Positions 25,801 through 37,800 of a DNA stretch of 64,000 bases are shown piece by piece. Below the pieces are notes generated by a model. It did no database searches. It was not told the origin of the DNA and saw only the letters and a program-made list of their open reading frames with translations. The first letter of the stretch is position 1. The number at the start of each line of letters is the position of its first letter. The stretch spans positions 38,453,099 through 38,517,098 of the forward strand of contig CM067084.1 of NCBI GenBank assembly GCA_034008185.1, in the 5' to 3' direction. A program made the position numbers and the translations under genes. This DNA is from Gorsachius magnificus. Its lineage: Eukaryota; Chordata; Aves; Pelecaniformes; Ardeidae.

Positions 25801-28800
25801 TTTTTTTAAAGTCTCTTACTATCCTTCGTGTTTGGGAAACGCCATGAAAACCTGTGTGATGGTGTAGATCACAAACATGATAACCGATGGTAGAAATACT
25901 AGAAAAGGAACAGAGTATGCCACTGTCTGATAGCTACCTACATTATAAACCAAAGTTTACTAAGATTTTGGCCATGTTTTTATATTGTTTGATAAAAAAA
26001 ATGCTCTTCAGTGGCTAATAAGTTAAAATCCGAATGAAAAAAAGCAGATTTTGTTATCTGAAAAGTATAATGGAATCTGTGGTTTAATTTTACTTAGAAA
26101 CCCATGGTAAAACCAAACTCTGTTTTTTAAACCAGATTTCTAGATTGACTTACTCAAACACAGTTGAAGACATGTCTTGTTTATCCACGTGTTCTACAGC
26201 AAGTTGATTCTGGACAGAGAAGGAAATCAGGGCAGAAGGGGTTAATTAGTCTTGGAAAACCTTTCATGCACTAGGCTTTCCCTTTTCAGGGAAGAGTTGT
26301 GGCTCTTCTCAGAAGTGAGAGTTGTGACTGAGCAGAATCAGTGAGGGTGGGAGTGTAGCTGTGCTCTGATGGTGCCCAGATAATGAGCTACACGTTTGAG
26401 TGATGCTGACACATATGTCGCCCCAGAGAATCACACCCTGATTTGTAGCTTCTGTTGTCTGTTTTAGGGTTAGTTGGGTTTGCTTTTCTTGTAATTTGTC
26501 AGACTACTGTTAGATTAGGCAGGTCTAGTAGCAACCACATTATGTTATCGGACTGTGACTCCAGAGGTCTTCAGACCTCAGTCATTGCTCATGTCTTGCT
26601 TGACCCAGAGGGTCAAGTGTTGGGTTGTGCAGGCAGAGGACTTGGAAGAGGCTGGATTTGCTGAGCTAGCCTTACGATTTCTTCCAGTAAATGGTTTTCT
26701 TTTGATTAAACCAGATGAGCCTGACAGCCTACCTGTCAGACTTCAATGAGATGTGATAGCTGGCACAGTTCCTTATCCATTTTGAAAGCAGTGCTGTGTG
26801 GACAGCACCTAATCTGTTATTACAGTTGCTGACTTTTTTATGTGTTGTTTGATTGTGCAACGATGTTGGTTAATGGCAAACCAAGATGAAGGTTTCATGT
26901 AGACTGCTGTCTTTTGGAGTGACAGATAGGGCTAGCAGAGATCCAGGAGTGCTGTGCAACACATTTGACTAATTCTGTGCAAAACCGAGGTCTGTGTTTC
27001 TGAAGTAAATGTTGATGTGCACATGCTGGAGCATCCCCACTGTCTCAGTCTTTCACTTTCAAGCTCTTTTAACAGTGAGGGGAAATTTTACTGGGTTCTG
27101 GTAAGCTGTGCTAGGATGGAAATAGTCCATAAAGGCATCAATCCTGCATCCTTCATTTCTTTCTTTGTCTGCAGCCCGACCCACCGACTTCTAATAAGTG
27201 GCAGCTCGACAACTGGCTAACCAAGGTGAATGCACCAGCAGTACCAACAGAGAGTCTCAGCGAAATCACCCATGAGGATGGATGTGAGGAGGGGAAGGAG
27301 CAGGGGCAGAGTGTCAGCAGCAATTCCTCCCACCAGTGTGCTGAGCCAAGGGAGCCTCATCACAAGAGCTCCAGCCGAGTGGCCAGGGCTCCTCAAGATG
27401 CTCATCTTCAGACCAAACGCAACTGCCAGAAGTCTCCTGTGTTCACCAAGGAGCCCTCGCCCAGGCAGATTGTGGGTATCAAAAGGCCCAGCAAGGCCCC
27501 GGGGCACGAGGGGCCCAAGGGAAACCTGAAGGTGGAGAGTGACCCTGGTCCTTTTGAGGTGAGAGACCAGTCTTCCAGAGACAAGCCAAAAGTCAAAACG
27601 AAAGGGAAGCCAAAATCCAGTGACAGAAAAGACCTGAAGCCAGTACTGCAAGAGCCTCCGGAGAACAGAAAGCACAAGAGCTCCCACCAGGCCAATGCCA
27701 AACCCCTCTTGGACCCCAAGCCCATGAGAGATGTTTTGCTTGGCAGCGCCCAGGAGCATCTCACTCTCAGTCCCCTTCCTCAAGGCCAGGGCACAACCCC
27801 CACCAGGACTAGCGACCACAGGTCTGCTGTCGTGGCCAGAGAGGATTTTCACAAGGAGAAACTTCCTTTGCCTATCAGGGAGAAGAAGTTGCTCTCGCCA
27901 GTGAGGGATTCCCCCTCCCCTCAGTCACTCATGGTGAAAATAGATCTCCCTCTCCTGTCAAGAGTCCCCCAGCCCCCCGGGAAAGGCAGTCACCAGAAGA
28001 GAGCAGAGGCCAAGGAACTCCCCGGTACAAGGAAGCAGGACCTGGAGAGGAAAACCACAGACACTCTTGACAAGTCCCTTCAAAAGAGGAAGGTGAGAGG
28101 TGGAGGCAGAGGTGGTTTTGTACAAGGACCAAGGTAATGGTTGAAAAACCCAGGTGGAGAGTTCATTTCCACTTTGTAGGTTGGGAGTGGACCTGTTATG
28201 CTACTCCTGTCAAGGTGTTAAAAACTTCTAAAGGGAATGCGTATCAAAACTGTCCACAGATGTTGTTGGTCACAAATTCCCTGCTGAGCAAATATAAAGC
28301 CCTGTAAACTGTCTTAACAAATGTTTGGGTATTTTAAAACATTTTTTTGCTGTGTTTTCTTGAAATGCTAGTTTTCTCAGACAACAAAACCCCAGCCCTC
28401 CTATGTTGGAGGAGCTTTCAGCAGCAGGCTGTGTCAGCATGTGGCTGACCAGCCCCCATGTAGCATTTATGGGTTTCTCTGGCTTTCAACCCAAACAGAG
28501 TAGGGCTTTGTAGGGCTGCGGTGCCCCCTCCCCCTGCAACGCCTTTAAAAGCAGCATGGTATCGGGAGGACCTCCCCGACTATGCAGCCATCTGTGCTAT
28601 CCATTTAATGTCTGCTGTGGGAGAGCACCTTGCCTGTAGCTTGGGGGAGTGCCCAGAGGGAGTACCGAACCAGGCCATCCCGGTCTGCAGTTTTTAGTTT
28701 TATCCATGTACACACCTTCTGCTGCCTTTAGCCATGCAACCTCAGTCTGAGTAGTGTAGTCTTGTCCTGTGTGGAGTTGTTTATCTCCATGAGACAGTTG

Positions 28801-31800
28801 TGATTGCTTGCTTAGGCAAAGAGGAACGAATTCTGCAGGTGTGAACCGTGTTATTACTAGGGGTGATGGCAGCAGCCCCGTGCATTTTGCTTTTCCATAA
28901 ATGCAGACTTTTAACTGAACCAGGTTCACTGATAGTAACAACCACCACTAAACTCTGCTTTGGATCTCAGCACTTGGATAAATACGTAGAAAACTTCTTT
29001 GTTTTTTTCTGGAGCTGCTGTGGTGCTAGCAGCAATGCTAATGCTTAAAAGATGCATGTGTCCAGTAAGGGGCTTTCCAGAGACCCCTTTGCAGAGTCCT
29101 TCAGTGGTGCTTAAGGACATGGTTTAGTGGTGGACTTGACAGTGTAAGGTTTAAGGTTGAACTCGATGACCTTAAAGGTCTTTTCCAACCTAAATGATTC
29201 GATGATCCTGTGATTCAGCTATAATAGTTGCTTCCTCTTGAATTGCAAGACAGCCCTTTAACTGAGGTGGTAGTTGCTCACAAGTGATTTTTGGAAAGCT
29301 AACTCCCAGAGGCGACTGTGAATATACTTCCAGCCAGCTGGTTCAGCTGCACAAAGAGTTGGCTGCAGGCCTTATGGTGCATGGGTATTCACTGTGGATA
29401 TTTCAGTGCCTGTATACCTTTTTGATCCTCCTTACAGGGCAGGTGGCTTAGCATGTGTGGGTGAATAACCTTGGTTCCCACCTGGGTTTCATTTAGTCTT
29501 GTCGTTTTCTGAACTTCCCATCGTTGTGGGGGAGAATTGGGAAGAGCAGGGAAATGGTGAAGAAACTTGAGAGACCCCAGCAGTCCCCCTCTTGCAGAGC
29601 AGTGGGAGAAAGGTAAACAGGCATTAAATCTGTCACTTCTCCTGTTGTCTCTCAAAGACCCCAGAGAGGAGCTTATTGATGTTAGACATGTCTTCCCTTG
29701 CAGTCTGAGTGCCTGACTGCAGGAAAAACCACCTCAGAGCCTCGCCATCGGTATTATGTCAGCGTGCATCAGTGTCCTTGGAGTCTCAGGCTTCAGTGCA
29801 GCCAGCTAGGTCAGATACAGCTGTCAGACATCTTTTGCGGCAGTGTGGAGCTCGACCTGAGAAACAGTTTAAGGACATGATCGAGGTGCTGGAGCGTTGC
29901 CCTGAGCACAGTGCCAGAGGTAGACTTTGCGCTGAGCACGACCTACTGAGCTCCATCACAGTGACATAAACCTGGATGTACTCTTGCGAGAGAGACAGAA
30001 AGTCCTGGAATGCTTTTGGCTACCACCAGGCAACACTGAGGGTAATGCTGACTGATAAGTGCACTTTCTTTTACATTTTTTTGGCTTGTAGCAAATTATT
30101 CTGAAGCTTTTCATTCAGGTGAGCTCATGATTTGCAGGCTTTGTATTGTAAGATCTGTGGAGTGCAATTAAAAAGTACCTTTATTTAATTTTTATTAAAT
30201 TAAAAAGTTTACTACCTCTCTGCCTTAATGGTTCCTGCTCTTCTGAGGGACAATGGCAGCAATTTTAACCGGCTGTTTAAAATTTCACCTATATCAGATT
30301 CTTGTTAATAAAACCAAAACCCTTGCACATCTGGGGAGTCTGCGTGATCTAACTCTCCTGTGAATATAGTTTTTTCCTTTCCTTTGATAAGGTGTATCAC
30401 TAAACACAATTGCTTGCATTTCATGACTTTGCCAGGAGGAATCTGAATACATTTCTGTATGATTCATACTGAGTATGAGAAAAAAGCCCATCCAGAACAG
30501 ATTAAATGCTTATTTTTTGTTTACTATTAGTAACAAGAGGTTCAGCAGTTCCATCCCCACCACTACAAAATAATTAATCTACCCAAGCAAAAGTTGATAA
30601 AATGTCATTTTAAGGATACTTGTCAGTGAGCCTGAAATCTACACCCACTGTGCTCTGGGTTTCTTTGATGGTTCCAATATCTTACCTTTTCTCTTTTTAA
30701 CCAGAATCAATCAAACTTAGATGTGTTGGTCTGTCCTTTACATGAACTTTCAAAATCTGAGTGATTTTTTTTTTTTCTTTTTTTTTCCCTTTCTGTTAGA
30801 GGGACATGGAGGAGATTGATAGGAAGAAAATGAAATCAGAAAAAGAAACAAAATCATTGCAGTCTTCAGCTAACAAAGACTCCAGTAAATTGAAGTGAGT
30901 ATACAGTGGTGGGATGGCAGAAAGATGCATAAAAACGAGTCTTAAAAAGGTTCAGGTGAGGAATCATATCTCCTGTCCTTATACTTGTGAGTTTGCTTGT
31001 CGTAATGTGCCTTCTGAAACTTAATCTGCTGCAGATTTGTCTTTACATCCTGAAACCAACCACATGGCTGTGGGAATGTAAATTATTCAGCTTTTTATTT
31101 GTTACAGATGTGAAGTGATACTTGAGTGTCACCTATCTTCCTCTCCCTTCTTAATGATGAGGATTATGGTTCTAATCATTCAAGCATAAGCTGATGGTTC
31201 AGTGGCTGGTTGTCCTCCCATACTTGGTTTACATTACTGCAAAAGTGTTGAATGTTGTGGCATTTGTCCTGATTTCTGACAGTAGAGATGGGAATGAAGA
31301 CTTCACCATTTTTAACTTGTCCATCCTGCAGCTTATGTTGCTGCATGCTCTGATCCATACATTACACGTCACTCAAAAAATCTGTTTATGCTGCAAGGAA
31401 TTTAATTGCTAGTTGTGCCCATCCTACTTTTCCGTCTAAGCTGGTAGGCAACTGTTTGCACTGCTGTCTTTCAGACCAGATGCAGGAAACAAATTTATGC
31501 AAAAAAATTATATGTTGTTTGAGTTGCAAACAGTGTGGTAGACTGCCTGCCTGTTGGGATGCAGGAGTAGTTTCCCCTTCTCCAAACTACAGTGGTGGTG
31601 ATCTGTTAGCACATGATTGCCCTGGATGACCTGGGAGGTGGCAGCTGTTCTGTAGGGAGTGGCATATGCTTGTTCTGCATGGTAATTTAGGGGTTTCAGG
31701 GGGGATTGAACTGTATCGACCTTTAAAGGTCCCTTCCAACCCAAACTATTCTATGGTTATATTCTGTGATTCTAAGTGAGTAAGACTTGAGAGTTCAAGT

Positions 31801-34800
31801 ATCAGTTTTATCTGCTTTCATGAGTGTCCTGGTTTTGGCTGGGATAGAGTTAATTTTCTTCCTAGTAGCTGGCATAGTGCTGTGTTTTGGATTTAGGATG
31901 AGAAAAATGTTGATAACACACAGATGGCTTAGTTGTTGCTAAGTAGGGCTTACACCGGTCAAGGACTTTTCAGCTTCCCCTGCTCTGCCAGGTGACCAAG
32001 AAGCTGGGAGGGGGCACAGCCAGGACAGCTGACCCCAGCTGGCCAAAGGGCTATTCCTTTTTGAAACAAATTCCTGAGTTTGTGCTCTCACTTCATGGGA
32101 AGCAGCAGAAAGCTTTTTATCAGATTCATGATACTTTACATGCGTTTGAAGCTCTTAGTCTTTGTAAGGTGAGAAGATGATGTGAACACATTTCACACGT
32201 GGAGAAACTGAGTTGCAGACAAATTTTGTTGCTTGCTCAGACTCCTGCTGCAAACGGGTGAAATAGCTGAAAGCATGGCCCAGAAGTTGTGACTCTCGTT
32301 CCTGTGACTGAGCAATCACGTCCACAGCAAAGAGAGTTCTGGAAGCTTCTTGGGAAAGGATATTGTACGAAGTATAACTGTACGTCCATAAATTTTAACT
32401 TGATCACTGCTGTTTTCTTAATTGGACAGGTCCTGCTGAAAGAAAAGTCAAGTGTTAATGCTGATACTGTCCGCTCCCTCCGCTGCTTTTGCTGTCACTG
32501 GTTACAGGCTTTGAATAGCACTTACCAGCTGGCTGCTGGTGCACATGGTGTCTGTGCTAGGTGGGACCAGTCTTCTCCCAGCTGAGAACACAGAGGTGGA
32601 TGTGATGGATATTGCAGAGCTCTGTTTTCTCACCTTGCTGCCATACAGGGATGCTCCACAAGCACATGGATATGCAGTGCACCCTTGCTCTAACCAAACC
32701 AAGATGCAGCAGTGCCAATAGGCTTTTCACTGTGACTGGACCAAGTTTGCATAGGGGTGAAACGTGCAAAGCCCAGTCCAGAAAACAGATTTGTATGTAT
32801 AGGTGGGTAGGGAGCATTTCCCTACTCCACTAAAATCATCTTGTTGTCTTTGTCTTTTTTGTATGTGACCTAATGGACGCACAACTAGCATTCCTCTTGA
32901 ATTCATTGCTCTGTTCGGGATTTCAGGTGGCCTTTATTGGCCAGAAATTTCTCATTTACTCCAGCATAGCATTGGCAGTACTTCCGGAAGATCTGCTGAA
33001 CTGACCCTGTAATTTGCATACACCAGTGCACTGCCAGCATTTTGGCTAGGGCTTTGCTAGAGCGAATGCTTCCAAGAGCATGTCTTCACATGGGCAGTGT
33101 TCCCAAGAGGGGAGGCTCGTGTGTCAGTCATGGGCTACTGCATTCAGTTCCTGCTCCCTTGTGGCTTGAATTTGAGGTATTGACTTGGATTGGTATGTAG
33201 CATTGAGGTTTGTGTCCCGAGTAAACTGCTTTTCTGCAGAGAAAGCACCAATGTACTCTTAAAGCACTGAGACGATGGGGCTAACATTCAGCTGGGTGAA
33301 GGGATATTTCAGCTGTGGTAATAATGGAAGAGCTTTAATTCTGGGGTTCATTTCCCCCTTTTTCCTCAGTGAAAATGAGCACCCCTTTTAGCCGTATTCT
33401 GGCTTTCAGAGTGGGAAGGATAGGATGCCTTTTTCAGGAGAGAAGGCTCTGGATCAGGTCAGGGGATGCTGCTGTGCTCTGTGTTAAATAGTCCTTTCTG
33501 GAGTGTTAGCTGTACCAAGGTAGTGAAGCTGGGGAGCACATGTGCAGTGAGTAGGGACTGTACCGTGGGAAAAGTGGGTTGTGGAAGAGAGGCGAGAACT
33601 GTGCAACATCATGCTTCAGTCTTCTCACTGGGTTTAACTCAATTTCCTCCTCTTGCAGTTGCAGTCCATGGGTTGGGATTCACTGCTCGGTGTTTTCTTG
33701 GAAACTTTGAGAAGCTGAATAAAAATTACCCAAGTGAGCAGTAGCGAAACAAGATTTAAAGCTATTTGGTGCTGCTTAGAGCTGCCAGAGTTCCCTGGAA
33801 ATTCTAACTTCAGATGATCAGAAATCTGATATGCCATCGTATTATTAAGTGGGATACTCTCTGCCATTTAAAAGCACAGCATTTTAAGACTCTCTCACTT
33901 GAATCATCTCAACTTTTAAGTGTTGTCTAGTTGAGCTGGCAAGTCTTAGAGGAACAACTCAGTTTAATTCTGTCAAAGCACGTACAGGATCAAGTGTCAG
34001 GGTTAGTATCTCTGACCATAGAAGATATCTTCTACCATAATGGGGAAAGAGAGGCAGTGCTGCAGTTCATTTGCCTTGTTGGGTGATTTGTCTCAGTCAC
34101 TGTAATTACCTCTCTCCTCTTTCAGTGAAAAGGAGCTGTGTTGGAGGGATGCCTTTTTTGCAACATCCTGATATTCTGGTTGCAGGTCTTTACTCCAAGG
34201 ACAAATCCTGAGGCTTATTCCTACTTGAAAAGCAACTTGCTTGTATGCTGTTGGTAGCTGAAGATGTGGTATCTAATGCATGATGAAGTCCCCGAAGTTG
34301 CATTTTTCTTTTGCTGAATTCTTTATGTTAACAAATCATCTCACGCTTCCAGAGAAATTTAAACAGAATTGGTACATGACATAACTAAGTTTTTAAAAAA
34401 TCCCTACATTATGTGTACACCATATTCATCCCAATTGCTGAATTTGCTTCCCAGAGCATCAAAAGCTTCATTTGAAACCCAGAAGAAAGATCTCCTGCTA
34501 CCCCCGCCACTTCCACCCATGTCTCCGGCACATCCTGCACCAAAGTCAACCAAGATGGCCCAAAAGAGACCCCGAAGTGAGAGCGATGAACTGCCAGCCA
34601 TGGATAACACTGCCAGGAACAAGAGCAACCACAAGGATCCTTTGTTTTCCAAGCACAAGAAAGTGGAGAGAAATCACGCTGAACTGTCAAAGGTCATCAA
34701 AGTAGGTATCCATTATAATGGGTGGGATCTTTCCTGCAACCCATGGGTGCTCTGTGCTGCTCCTTGGAAACATGCTCTGAGGATATGAAAAAGGAGGGGA

Positions 34801-37800
34801 GATAAAGGAGCCACCAGAGAAAGCTCTTTGAAGCATTTTTGCCCCTTTAATGGCAAATTACTATGTTTTTAGCCCAAAAGCCTGCATTGTAACTTCTCTG
34901 CTGACTTTCCATCATCTGTTTTCATCTCACCAGTGAAACAGTGAGAAGGGGCAACCATGTAAAAACCAAAGGCAAAAGAATTATGTTTATGGTAACTGTT
35001 TCTGACTGTAGGCAACTGCAAGTACAATATGGATGTAAAAATAAGTGTGTTTACAAAAAGGAGTGGATTGCTTAAAAATAAAAAAAAAGCAACCTGTGGT
35101 TTTGACTGCAACCTGGGTGTAAGGTTTTATAGCTTGCTTACAAAATTGTTAATGGTCCTTGCAGCTGGATCTTTGCATTTTTTGGGTTATAAAATTCAGT
35201 TATATTGCTGTTTACTAGTGGCTGGGGGTGTGTGGTCTAGGATGTTGTTGTGCATGTGTGTGTTAAGCCAGACTACTCACATTGTATTAGCTGGCTTCTA
35301 ACTGCTTACTTTTTCCTGATAATGTAGTTAGTAATGGAGAATCACCAATTGCTGTGTGGTTAAGCTGGAAATAAGCGTGAATGGATATTATCTGTCTCTA
35401 CCTTGGCTAATGGCCGTGAAAAATGTGCTGCTTGCAGCCTTACTGCTATCTTAGCCATTGTGCGAGGAAACCTCCTACTTAATTTCTTAATTCTTTCTTT
35501 CTTAATTTCTTTCTTGGGAAGTTTGAATGGTGTTAAGCCTGACTAGCAGTCATGTAAGAAGCCAAGTTTCCATTTCCATTATTGGAGGAGGTGCTAGGGA
35601 AGAAGGTAGGAAGAGGGAGAGAGCCTGGAGAACAGACTATGCCTGGGATAAATAAACACTTTCTCTTGAAATTTAGGAAGCCAGGCTTTGGAATTGGTTT
35701 AGATATATCTCTCTAACCAACTTTATCTCTACTTTGTGTTTTTTCAGGGATCTGCCGGGGATGTCACAAATCCTTTCCCAGTGCCTTCTTTGCCAAATGG
35801 TACCTCCAAGCCAAGGAGACCTCAACTCAAGTTTGAAAAGTAAGTTTTTGTTTTACACTCTGCACCTGTACTTTCTGAAGACACCAGGCAAGGCTGGCCC
35901 TTCAGCCACCCTGGCTTCTGCTTCTTAATGAGCACTTTTGGGAGGAAAGAGAGAGGAAGAGATGTCTGGGACCTGCCCTGTACTGCCTTCTTGTGTCTGG
36001 GACTTAGCCCACCCACCACAAAACAAAGGTCTCATTACAACAGTTCTTGGTCCGAGGGAAGCTACTCTAGAAATTAGGTACTTTTTCAATCTGAGAGGAG
36101 GCGTCTCTTGTGCCTGCCTACAAATGATGGGGTTTGATTTGCCTGATTCTTGATAAGTGGCAAACTCCTCTGTGACAAGGTGCTGGGCAGGCAACTGACT
36201 TTTTCTGAGAAGGCATGACTCTTTACTTGCTCATTTTGTTAGTGCACAGGTGGCTGTGTGCCATTTGCATGGTGAATAGATTATCCCAGAGCACAGAAAT
36301 GTGTGTGGTCCAACTATAAAGTTGAGACCAAGACCTGTAGAAGCCTTGGTGACCATATCTCTTGTAAGCAGATAACTTGAATGCAAGCTCTTTTGGTCTG
36401 AGATGAGTGTGTGGTACTGCAAAGCTTACTATATATTTCTATCAGAATGTATTTGTGGTATTGTATTTCCATGGGAGAAAAGTAGTAAACTTGGCTTCAT
36501 AGTAGCCTAACCTCTGGTGGTTTTTTTATTTCAAAATGTAAGTTTTCAGTGTGATTCTAACATACAATTTTTTAAGAAATCTATTAATTTTATCTGTGTT
36601 TTTCTGAACATGCAGATAACATGCATTTAGTGACTATGACAATTATAACGTGTTTGATAAGGTTGTAACAGGCTTACCAAAACAGGATGTTTAGACTCAT
36701 AGCATCCTCTAGATATGATAATGATAATTTGGAAATGATAAATGATAATCATCCTACCTTTTTTCTCTGTTTTCTGTTTTTCCTCTCTCTGTCCCCAATT
36801 CAGACAGCGTCCAGTAGAATACTACATAGAAGAGGCCAAGAAGCTGAAGCACAAAGCTGATGCAATGGTAAGCCTTGGGCCTGTGCTAGATATGTTAACT
36901 AGCCCTTGCATTTGGACCTGATAACCAAGTGCATGTGAGTAAGATTCACTGGCTAGCATTATTTCCATGCTCCATACTGGAGTATGTTCCAGTCATATGT
37001 GGGGAGACTGTCTTCATTTGCCAAATGTTCAGACATTTCCCTTTGTTATAAACACATCTAGAGAATAGGATTCAGAACTGACGTTGTCGGAGGTTAGCAG
37101 GTCTGTTTTCTTTTCAGAGCTATCACAAAATCCTTGGAAGACAGATGGAACAGTTTTAAGACAGTATACTCTGAAACATCAGGATCCTGACTCTAATTGT
37201 GTTGCTGGTGAACAAGTCTTGGAATCACCCTTTGAAGATGTAACTGGCTTTCTCCGCTACGTGTAGAGTTTAACAGCGTGCGTGACTGAACATATTTTTT
37301 TGCTAATTATGGCTCAGTCAGATAATGCACATTTACTACTTGCCATTTACCTATGAAAATGAAGTGATGGAATAATGTAGTGGGAAAGCCCCATCTGCCT
37401 CTCAAGAGTCAGGCCTCCAAGACCAGACAATAATAGCCAAACAATGTGAAGATAATATATTACTCAAGGAAAGCATTGAGCAAGAGGAAGGAGATACAAA
37501 TAGCCAGAGCACACAAAGCTGATGACTGGGACCACATTAGGGGTTTTGCTGAGAACCCTTTAATTATCACCTGAGGAGGATTTGCATCTTTTTCTTTCTT
37601 CATATCCTGCCTAACTAGGGAGAAAAAAAGAATTCAGGTACACTTGAGTAAACTAGTTTTTGTCTTAGTATAAAACCAAGAATTTTCTTCCCAATAGACC
37701 GACAAGACTGGAAAGGCCCTTCAGTACCTAGATGCTGCCCTTTCCTTCATTGAATATGGGATTGCCTTGGAATCGGATGCACCAGCACCAAAATCAGCTT

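Larger units (their letters stand above)
28093..30799 (+). other. AFF1: AFF1 intron
   Basis: About 2.7 kb between phase 0 borders. It contains a CR1 3' end at 29105-29216 and ends in a long T-rich polypyrimidine run before the next acceptor. No exon was recognised in it. Confidence 0.8.
30895..34454 (+). other. AFF1: AFF1 intron with clustered old mobile elements
   Basis: About 3.6 kb. Three repeats sit close together: a CR1 3' end (31699-31773), part of an LTR (31825-32058) and a MIR-like fossil (about 32185-32299). No coding exon was recognised in the rest. Confidence 0.8.

Noticed and set aside
27217..27852. 211-codon open frame on the minus strand
   Set aside because: It lies exactly opposite the large AFF1 exon, whose codon make-up explains the lack of stops; no independent signal was found.
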